Both the position numbers and the translations under genes were made by a program. The notes below the pieces were generated by a model, which saw only the letters and a list, made by a program, of their open reading frames with translations, searched no databases and was not told the origin of the DNA. 64,000 nt of DNA from Ilyonectria destructans (taxonomy: Eukaryota > Ascomycota > Sordariomycetes > Hypocreales > Nectriaceae). The first letter of the stretch is position 1. Every line of letters starts with the position of its first letter. The stretch is taken from NCBI GenBank assembly GCA_020740775.1, contig JAHEWK010000015.1:1612001-1676000 (forward strand). The letters are read 5' to 3'. Below, one piece after another: positions 55,381 to 64,000 of the stretch.

Positions 55381-57452
55381 TTAAACTCTATAACTTTGAA
55401 TCCTATCATATAATAAGAAATATAAATAAGATGTGATGTCCCAGATAGCGAAAAGAATAGAGATACCCACAATACTTCCATTTACAAAATATATTAAATC
55501 AAAGCCCCCATATGAAGCTATTATAGGAAGGAAAGTCAAAGCAACAGACAGAGGGAAAAAAAGGAAGTTATAGACTAGTCTTAAATAGGATTGCGCTGCG
55601 TTGGGGAATGTAAGTGCACAAAGAAAAGTGGTTCGAACAAAGAGATAAGAAGTTGAAAAGACCAAGAGGATACAGGATGAAACCAGGATCACAGTACTAG
55701 TCATATCAGATTTTAATGAATAGCTCAAAACAAACATGTGATGTGCGTGTATTGTGACTTGTACACATACAAGAAAGACTGTTTGGTTTGCTCCAGGAAA
55801 TATGGCGAGATTATAGGGTTTTTCAAAAATTGTGTCGAGCAGTTGATTGACCTCATCGAAGTGATTGACCAATGTTCCTTCCGGGTTGGAGTTTGCCATG
55901 AGCTCTTGGGTACTTGAGTTATCCTGCTCAGCGTCCGGTATGCTATGCTCAGGTTGTCCCATAAGCTCAACACCTGCTGCGTCCGTATTTAAGTTTGAAT
56001 CCTCGGCGTTATGTTGAATATCGCTTTGTTTCTGTCTCTTTGCTTCTAGTACAGTCAAGGCGAGGGAGTAAACTGGCCCGATGAGGAGGAAAACTGGCAG
56101 TATTTGTCCAAAGGTCCAGTCGTTTTCGTCAACAGTGGCGTGGGATTTTTCTTCGAATAGCTTGAGTGTACCCCACACTGTTGATACCAAAAGCCAGTAG
56201 ACCTAGCTGAGGATTAGTATGAAATAAATACAAAGGATGACATGGGCTGCTTGAATCTGACATCTGAAAGACTGGATAGAACAAAATCGAGATATATTCT
56301 GCACATGATAAATAGTGTCATCTGTGCCATTAAATGCCCCTGGTACTTAAATTTTCGGTTTAAAACTGTTCGACGGATAATTGACTTCCAGGCATTGCTG
56401 TGTCGTTTCCTTAGGGTCTTGGCGGCTGTCGAAGTGAAGGCCAGCAGCTTGATTAATCGGCTCAAGAGGTTGAAAAATACCAAGAGCATTGACACTAGAC
56501 CAGAATGAAAAGCACGAGTCTCGCTGAATGCAATGTGGGGGATCTTGCCAGTTGCAGTTCCAATAGAATCACCGAAGTCAACGGAAGAGGTGCAATTGTT
56601 GTTATACAGCTTCAAGGCCTCTCTAGAATCCAGGAAGCATATTGCTTTCGACCCCGCAAGGCTTGCAGAACACGTTCCACCGATCCAGTTGAAAAACAGG
56701 GTGGGAACCATTGAAACCAGGAGTAAAATGGTTAGAACAATGATGAGACTCAGTCGAGCCCACTTTTCGACTGGGTGATTGTGAAGGTAGTTTCGCAGAA
56801 CCGACAGTCCTGCGAGGTGGGTTATGTTCGAAAACCATGCTATACGCACAATCAATTGGAAGTGATATGCTGATAGCCCGTCGCCAAGAGCTATATAGCC
56901 GCTTAACAGGATTCCGATTCCAGTAAGAATCTGGATGTCGCACATCATGAGAATTGCCTGAGCTTCTAGTCAGATATGATGAAGAGGCGTGTAGTGTGTT
57001 TGAACCCAGACATACCTTAGCAAACCTCGGTGATCGCATCCAAAGGAGCTGGGCGTTCGACAGACCGCATAGCCTGAACGCCCATTGAATACCGCGCTTG
57101 GCTAACTTGTCGATGGGGTTCGCGGACCATTTTCTGCTTCTCGGACCTTGCGGCTCATGGGACGTGGTTGGCAGTTCCGTTTGGAAAAGGTCCTCATCCG
57201 GGTCAAAGGCGAAGATGTAGTGAAGAATAACAAGGCCAACCGCGAGATATGCTGTTCCAAGAAAGCCCGCAATGGCCTATGTCGCGCGTTAGCTACCTTT
57301 GATGCGATGCAGGCGAGGCAAATCCCAGAAAGGAGGCAAAGCACATTGCAGCACAATAAGCCAGGGTGCGTCCTACTTACCCCTGGGCCGGACACATCCC
57401 CATATGGCTCGAGTGGGGCGTAGATATCTGAGGCATTGCATATGTATACCAT
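55381..57452 (-). CDS. Multi-pass membrane protein of unknown function, 616 aa
   Basis: Four exons on the minus strand: 57452-57381, 57276-57016, 56957-56262 and 56202-55381; introns 104, 58 and 59 bp, all joining in phase 0. The N-terminus MVYICNASDIYAPLEPYGDV with SGPG followed by helices resembles a fungal-only family of uncharacterised integral membrane proteins. At least ten hydrophobic segments are visible: IAGFLGTAYLAVGLVILHYI, ILTGIGILLSGYIAL, then a lumenal or extracellular loop containing cysteines (GGTCSASLAGSKAICF, NNNCTSS), LVSMLLVFFNLL, FGQILPVFLLIGPVYSL and others. A hydrophilic segment near residues 405-450 (QHNAEDSNLNTDAAG, NSNPEGTLVNH) splits the last helices. No transport or enzyme motif is recognised. 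The opposite-strand frames at 57148-57481 are shadows. Confidence 0.82.
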
Positions 57453-57910
57453 CGTGGGTCGATGCCGAAACTAGGAGCTGAGGAAGCGATCGGATTCTCT
57501 GTTGTTGGATATGATGATATTTATGAGGGAAATTTCACAATTTGATTCCCATGAGGCGCACCGACCCTTTAAGAGGCCATTCCGCTGAAGTTACAAATGC
57601 TGGAGTAATATTAACCCGGGAGTTGGGGGCACTTGTGCAGCACCAGGCTGCGAGAGAACGACACTATCGGCTAAAATACCAAGAAAGGAGAGGCTTGCGG
57701 GCGGTTCAGAATGAGGATAACCTCGAGATAATTATGTGTTACACAGCATTGTGGTGTTACCTTTTATGCAAAAATCCTTCTCGGTGATCAGGGAAGAAAC
57801 TGAAGCCACCATCGTAAGTGACCACCGTGCGACAAAGCTCCTTCAAAGGGATGGAGTCTGGAGGCTCATTCTCTGGTCTTTTACAAGCCCAAACGCGAAT
57901 TTGATTTATT
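57453..57910. other. Intergenic upstream of the membrane-protein gene
   Basis: No gene recognised; minus-strand promoter of the membrane-protein gene and left flank of the retroposon-like insertion. Confidence 0.45.
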
Positions 57911-57924
57911 AAACGCCATGAGTC

Positions 57925-58493
57925 AAGTAAGTGAGAATAGGCGCCGATGGGATACCGCGGGGCTAGCCCCGCGGCACCGCATGGCCCACCCTGGCCGGAG
58001 ACGGTGGGGCCGGGGCACCGAGCAATCGCCGGCGCGGACCCGGCACCCAGGCACGACCCGGCGCCAGCCGGCACGTGACGGTCACATGACCACAAGGGCA
58101 GCCCGGGAAAAAGGAGAAGCCGGCCCGGCACAGCTGGCGGTGGCCGGGGGGCCACCGCGTAGCCTGCCGAGCAACGGAAGGAAGATAGGGATCCAGTTCT
58201 GGCCGCTGCGACCCCGAGGAGACCCCCCCGACGGCGCCCCTACGACCCAGAGGCGCTGGGCCAGGCGGAGGGCAACTCGCACACGTGCGACCCTGGACAA
58301 GGCTGGTGACGAGATCACTAGTACAGACCTGATGACAACAAGCAGCCCTTAGGGGCAGCAGAGCGAAACCGCAGCGAGGTTTTCATCCTAGAGCTAGAAA
58401 TAGCTTTTAGGTTTTTCCTTATTGATTTAGTAAGAAGGGGTTCTATAGGCCTAGATATAGGTAAAATAGTGTATACTAAATAAATAAATAAAT
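57925..58493 (+). mobile_element. GC-rich retroposon-like insertion with TAAA tail
   Basis: A 569-bp segment, very GC-rich from about 57945 to 58310, ends in an AT-rich tail with repeated TAAA (58478-58493). It is flanked by AAACGCCATGAGTC (57911-57924) and AAACGCTATGAGTC (58494-58507), a 13/14 match that looks like a target-site duplication. This is the pattern of a SINE or 5'-truncated LINE. The long open frame through it (57918-58352) has low-complexity R/G/P/T composition and no recognisable domain. Confidence 0.65.
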
Positions 58494-58507
58494 AAACGCT
58501 ATGAGTC

Positions 58508-60593
58508 TGTATTGAGTTAATCCCTCGGGGAGTGTCATGCCATTGACAAGTGACTCGTTGGCCGCCAACAACCTAGGAGTCCACCAGGGGACCAATTGTC
58601 ATTGACCGAAAAGACCCAATGATTTAACATTGTATACTATTTAGTATTTGGGAGTCACAATCGAGACACAGGAAAGAGATTTATGAAGCGTATCGCTATT
58701 CGCATAGCTAGATAACCCCCATAACCACTGACGGTGCCAAATCCCTGCCGCGTCTTCCCCGTCTTCCTTGCGATTCTCTACCTCTCGTCTATATACAGCC
58801 TCACAATCCTAGCATTAACGGTCTTTATGATTGCTAGCTTCCTATGCCTTGTAGCTAGGAGGCAGAGTTATGTGAAAATGCTAGCGACTAGCAATAATAT
58901 GCCGTGCAAATACCAATACTCTTAGTTAGTCAGCTTGTGAAGGACCGAGCAATTCGACATTTACTAGTGGAGGCGTTACAACCCCCTTCAAGTTTTCTCA
59001 TCCCAACACTTTTCCTTTCCAATTGTTAGTGGAACAGTATGGAGCTCGTCCCTCATCTTTGTCGTTCCCTAAAGAGTCCTTGAGGTCGTCCCGCAATTGG
59101 TGGCCTCACTACCCTATAACTTGGATAGTCGATTTTGGACAAGCGTCTGTTGACCCTCCCAGCCCTCAGGTCTGCCCGTTACATGTCCGAGCGAGGATCC
59201 ATTCGCCGTCCCAGGCCAGTCCGACCCAGCCTATCGCGACGTGTTGGTCGGGGACCATTGTGGGTACATGTTCCGCTGGTGCTACTCCCTGTCATGCCGT
59301 CAGCAAACAAGGGCTGGGGTCCAAGAGCAACGGCAGCACAGGCGGGAGGCAAGGAAGCAGCGGGGGAAACGAGATGATAAGTGCAGTCTCGTCTATGATT
59401 GGCAAGATGACGAGATCGAGAATCAGGTGCATCTAAGATGTGTCCGCAAAGCCCGCTTTCTAGGTAGATGCTCAAGGCGGAATCGCAGCTCTAATTACTA
59501 CCTACCTACCTACCTATGAATAGTTTGGGCGGTGCAGGGCTCCTAGGGCGCAGATGGCCTGAAACCATGGTGGACAAGTTTATCCCGGCTAAAAAATAAG
59601 CATCTTGGCTTAAGGCTAATAAATCCCTGGTTCTAACGGCTAACCATTACAGTTCCATTATATTAGAGGCCAAGCAAGTTATGATACTAATTAAAATGCG
59701 AATATATAATCTATTCTATTTTTTCTTGTATTAAGGCGCCTTTTCTATCCTCCGGTGGTGATACTCCATCGGGTTTTTCCCTCCCGAAGTTGGCTATGTT
59801 AGAAGAAGGTTGTGGCCGATCCTTCCTTCGGCCCTTGCTACTGAATGCGTGCCTCTGCAAGTTCGAAGAAGCGTCCTACTCGTGGTCCACAGCGGTAATG
59901 TCACACACCAAAGACCACTTTACCACATGGCAAATGTGCATGGACCTCGGACTTGTACCGGGTACAAGCAGGCTCTCTGAGTCGTCCAAAAAAGAGGAGT
60001 CTGGTCGTAGCTGGCTTCCACTCGCAGTAAGTATCGACGTCCAGTCTTAACTTAAGCTCTTTCAGCCAACCTCTTTTCCCTTTTGCTATTGTGCTATTCC
60101 AAGTGAAGATTTACTACGAACCCACTTCTTCGGGTATTTTCAATGCTTTGGTAGGCCCTATGTTACATACGAGTGGAGACTTGGGCTGATGTGATCAAAT
60201 CCCGAATGGCGTCTTCAAGTATCCACCAGCTAAATCATCTCCTACGTTACAATATGACCTCCCGAAGGGGCGGAATCATTCTCCAAGAGGAAGGTGCTTT
60301 TCCTCCGGTGGACCTTGGGATAATATTCCGTACTTTTCGTCTAGGGTTAACTACCAACTCGGCGAAACTGCAAACACATCACGAGAGATCGGCGGTCCAC
60401 GTTACACTTGAAGACGGTGGTTTCCACTTCGGCGACAGCCTGCAGAAATTTCTGCATCCATGTGGAAGGTTTCCATAATATTTACGTGAAATGACACCAG
60501 ATACCGTGAGATGGCGCGGCTGGGATATATAAAGCGCTTGTCACCTCGGCGCTCTAGTCATGTCCCAGTTAGTTGATAGAGATATCATCCAAC
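58508..60593. other. Intergenic
   Basis: About 2.1 kb. Contains a CTAC microsatellite (about 59499-59516) and unrecognised open frames (59023-59519, 60173-60478). AT-rich near 59640-59740. Confidence 0.45.
60526..60533 (+). promoter_or_regulatory. TATA box of the MFS gene
   Basis: TATATAAA 61 bp upstream of the start ATG at 60594. Confidence 0.55.
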
Positions 60594-62075
60594 ATGGCCG
60601 AAACAGCCCCAGCCGTTCCCAAAGAGGGGACTGTCCTCGACATCTCCACGACGGAAGAAGGGCCCCATGTCCCTCACCATTTCCCTCGCACGAAGCGATC
60701 CTGGCATCACACCACTCTCTTCAATGCCTTTGTCATAGGCGGCGTCGGCTTCCTGGCACCCGGCCTATGGAATGCCATGAACTCGCTTGGGGCGGGTGGA
60801 GCACAGAAGCCGTACCTCATCAACGCGGCCAACGCGCTGGTATTTGGGCTGATGGGCTTCTTGTGCCTGTTTGGTGGCCCCATTGCCAACCGCATCGGCC
60901 TCTCGAGGACGTTGTTCCTGGGCGCAGTTGGATACCCCGTCTACTCGGCCGGGCTATACTGCAACAACCGCTTCGGCAACGTGTGGCTCGTTCTCGTCGG
61001 CGCCGTGTGCTGCGGCGTCTCGGCCGGCCTCTTCTGGGTCTCTGAAGGCGCCGTTGCTCTGGGATATCCCGAGCCCGGCAAGCGTGGCAAGTACATGAAC
61101 ATCTGGCTCTGGTTCCGCACAGGCGGGCCGTTAGTCGGAGGCGCCATCGTACTCGGCCTCAACCACAGCGCCGGGGCCAAGAAGAAGGGCAAGATCGACT
61201 CCAAGACGTACCTGGTCTTCGTGGCCCTGCAGTGTGTCGCTGCTCCTCTGGCCCTTGCGCTGTCACCACCAGAAAAAGTGCAGCGGTCAGACGGTACTCG
61301 TGTTGTCGTCAAGGCCGAGCCAAGCCTCAAGGCCGAGTTCAAGGCGTTGTGGAAGGTCAGCACGCGCAAGGAGATTCTCCTCCTGCTACCGATATTCTGG
61401 GCCGCCTACTTCAACCAGTACAACGGTAACTTCCAGACGTACTACTTTGGTGTTCGCGCCCGCGCCTTGGCTGGCTTCGTCACAAACATTGGCACGCTGC
61501 TTTCCTCTCAAATCATGAGCACGCTGCTGGACTATAAGGGCCTGGCCGTCAAGCGCCGCCTCGAGATTGGCTTCTACTACGTCGTGGCCCTCCACATCAT
61601 TGCGTGGGTGTACGGCTGGGTGATTCAAGAAAGATACACGGCAAACCCCCCTGTCTGGGACTGGGAGGACGCCGGCTTCGTCGAGGGCCTCTTTGTGCTG
61701 CTGCTCTGGGACTTTTCTCGCCAGGCACTGCAGAACTGGCTATACTACTTGTTGGCCACAATGACCGACAACATCTCCGAGCTGAGTCGCTTTGCGGGTA
61801 TTCTGAGAGGTCAGGAGAGTTTTGGACAGGCTGTTAGTTATGGCTTGAACTCGACCGAGTGGCACGGCGGAAGAGTGCCCCTGGCTGTGAATACGATTCT
61901 GTTGGGTGAGTCTTGACAACGGTTGCTGGAACTGGGAAAAGACAACGCTAATCTATATACAGTGCTATCTGCCTTTCCCGCGTGGATAGTGATGAGGAAC
62001 CATGTTCCGGTTGAGGCGAGAAAGGCTGTTGCTTTGGATCACGCGAGCGACGAGGAGAACGTGACCAGGGAGTAG
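60594..62075 (+). CDS. UNC93-like major facilitator superfamily transporter, 474 aa
   Basis: Twelve-helix membrane protein of the fungal UNC93-like/DUF895 MFS group; substrate unknown. Exon 1 is 60594-61905, intron 61906-61962 (57 bp), exon 2 61963-62075. The open frame extends to 60573 but that codon is TTG; the ATG at 60594 begins MAETAPAVPKEGTVLD. Family features are TTLFNAFVIGGVGFLAPGLW and NAMNSLGAGG at helix 1, NALVFGLMGFLCLFGGPIAN with the following NRIG loop, FWVSEGAVALGYPEPGKRGK (the conserved 'G-AI-x-x-YP' region), FNQYNGNFQTYYF in the second half and ERYTANPPVWDW in the loop before the last helices. Splicing gives LAVNTILLVLSAFPAWIVMR and a charged tail ending DEENVTRE. Unusually GC-rich compared with its neighbours, likely reflecting codon preference of a well-expressed gene. 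Confidence 0.92.
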
Positions 62076-64000
62076 GGGGTTTACACTTGTACATGTACTA
62101 CATATGTGACAGGTCTTTACAATTGCGGAGGGTATCTCTTGCCATGTTTCATTTCCAGTTCACTTCGCCATGCATGCATGGTTAAACGCCTCACTCGAAT
62201 CCGTGCTGCGTACTGAACAATTCCCGCTGGCAACCAAGCAAAAAGACCCCTGGATCTTATCAAACAACAAGCCAGATGAAACCCTCTCAATTACTATGCT
62301 GCGATATGCCAGTTTTCTCTCTCTGACAAAAGCTCGCGGTTTCTTTCTCAGTTTAGCCGTTTCCACATGCAATGCAATACCGCGATTGCCACCCCAGCCC
62401 TGACGATGACTGCCAGTAATTACTATCGTTCATTTATAATCACATCGGTGTACAACCGTGTAAGGAAGGTGATTCAATCTGAGCCAGCCAAGCTGGCACA
62501 CTAAGCCATCATTGGGTACATATTCCCTACAAAGCGCAGTAGTTTCAGACAGCGAGCGGCAGCCTGGCAAAATTACACAACACAAGACTTTCGTATGCCC
62601 GTATCATGAAGGTTGCCCTTCACTTTCCCTCCACCAAATCACTCCATATTCTTACTCGTCATCTTTGCACCCTCAGGGCATGTCCCCGACGGAACGATCC
62701 CCAGAGACCCAAGACGACTGCCGGTAACGTAGACCTGGACGAACTGTACCGACGTCTTCAGAAGTACCGGAAGAGAAGCCAGGCTTTTCATCCTCAAGAA
62801 GCATCAACTGGTACTCAGAAACCCGCGCCTATATCGGATGTCACTCCAGCCCAACCCACCACGATCTCTACCTCGACTAGCTCTGGCCATGTACCCAGTA
62901 GCGGGCCCCGGAATTACTAGGCTCAGATTATGTTCCCTAGTCTACCAAGAGGTCTACCTACTCTATTGGTGGTCTTAACTCTACCAAGAGTGACGGAGGC
63001 TTGGAGCAAAAAGCTTCAAGGTGCTCTCAGCTTTGTGGTTATAACTCGGCTTGTATTTGGGCTACAGCGCGATGTCCGACAAGTCTTCAATCACACTTCA
63101 CCACTTGCCTCCGGCCAGCCACAAGCGGTGCTGTCAACCGCCTCTACGATGTGTTCCAGGCACATGATCTGCCAGCCAACGCGCGGCTCACTGGCATCTT
63201 GGGGGGGTAAGATCCGACTGCACTAACACTGGTGAGAGTATATGACATGAAGCCTTCCAGAAGCTGCAAAAAAGCATTTAAGCCAATCCAACGTCCTCTT
63301 ATTTATTGACCTTTACACCCAGCATCAATCGAAAATGTATTGGCTGTCTCTTTCAACCGCCGGAAGTTTTCCTTCATCATCTGACTAAATGACCTGGTCT
63401 CGCTGGTGAGTAGCGCCTCATCCTTGCATCGGTTTTAGTTCTTCTCACGCTCCCACTCCCGGAACCAAGTAGCCACTTGATCGTCCGCTACAAGTATCTT
63501 AAATGTGTTATTTTAATTGTTCTGTCCATAGATTGCCCGACCTGAAGATTTTAGAGTAATATTTATCTCGGTGCCGTAGATTAATGACGTCTTGGATGTC
63601 CCCAAATGTACCGAGAGTTATGTAGGGCGGGGTATCCCTTTGACTGTCGTAAGGCAGCACTTGCGCTAGTGGCACAGATGGAGACTAAAAATGACTACGA
63701 AAAACGAGGTACGCGAGGTCACACCTGTTTTATATGGCGATAGAAGTCACGGCTCTAAAGATCTACATGACAGTACATAAAACTTCGACCAGCCACGCAG
63801 CTTTTCGAAGTCGATCAGCGTACCGTTGATCTCCCGTGCTGCCTTACGACAGTCAAAGGGATAGCTGAAGCTTACCGCTCCCTGGGGGTAACCCCTTCCC
63901 AGGTAACGAATGTGATTGGCCATGGTGCGCCTCAATGAGCCTGTGCTATGCCCAAGCGATGGGGAAAGTATGGGTCCGGACCTGGGGATCTGAGTCGGGT
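62076..64000. other. Intergenic to right edge, with an inverted repeat
   Basis: No gene recognised with confidence. A frame at 63001-63210 has a cysteine-rich start (CSQLCGYNSACIWATARC) but no good start codon or family. Holds the perfect inverted repeat at 63633-63863. Confidence 0.45.
63633..63863. repeat. Perfect 28-bp inverted repeat bounding 231 bp (MITE-like)
   Basis: 63633-63660 and 63836-63863 are exact reverse complements over 28 bases, with 175 bp between them. A diverged single arm is at 42228-42255. No flanking target duplication was seen. Confidence 0.75.

Noticed and set aside
57918..58352. 144-codon GC-rich open frame
   Set aside because: R/G/P/T-rich low complexity, open in several frames because of high GC, and it lies inside the retroposon-like insertion.
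63001..63210. Cysteine-rich frame as a possible secreted protein
   Set aside because: No ATG and no signal peptide in frame, and no family match; evidence too thin.
1..64000. tRNA, rRNA or CRISPR features
   Set aside because: No convincing tRNA B-box with cloverleaf, rRNA stretch or regularly spaced direct repeats was seen; CRISPR is not expected in a fungal nuclear sequence.

Overview
The window looks like an accessory stretch of a filamentous ascomycete (Pezizomycotina) chromosome. The evidence is intron-bearing genes with short GT-AG introns (about 48-125 bp, many with CTAAC-like branch points), Zn2Cys6 regulators whose first introns cut the zinc finger, and typical fungal families: GPI-type phospholipase B, PDR-type ABC pump, copper amine oxidase, UNC93-like MFS. 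The species cannot be fixed from the sequence. I rebuilt exon structures by hand; every multi-exon CDS reported as intact closes in frame.

Layout. 1-6.2 kb: the 3' part of a succinate-semialdehyde dehydrogenase, a secreted/GPI lysophospholipase (minus strand) and a tiny three-exon PMP3 gene. 6.7-21.9 kb: a Zn2Cys6 regulator with a 3-nt microexon, a small secreted cysteine-containing protein, a ZIP metal transporter and a low-affinity iron-permease-like protein, interspersed with three decayed genes (cyclase-family hydrolase, 2OG-Fe(II) oxygenase, metallo-beta-lactamase-fold protein). 23.4-31 kb: a stand-alone adenylate-forming enzyme, a second Zn2Cys6 regulator and a MATE transporter, which could form a small metabolite or resistance cluster. 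32-39.5 kb: an APC amine/amino-acid permease, a copper amine oxidase and an agmatinase, all on the plus strand, together suggesting uptake and breakdown of agmatine or polyamines. 40-54 kb: a P450, a PDR ABC transporter and a divergently transcribed Zn2Cys6 regulator, flanked by relics of a Baeyer-Villiger monooxygenase, a MATE transporter and a short-chain dehydrogenase, which suggests a partly eroded metabolic or detoxification locus. 55-62 kb: a multi-pass membrane protein of unknown function and an UNC93-like MFS protein.

Repeats concentrate in the gene-poor parts: a 400-bp solo LTR with a 5-bp target duplication, a GC-rich retroposon-like insertion with a TAAA tail and about 14-bp target duplication, three families of dispersed repeats, a segmental copy of the MATE 3' flank, a perfect 28-bp inverted repeat near the right edge, and AT-rich blocks that resemble RIP-decayed transposons.
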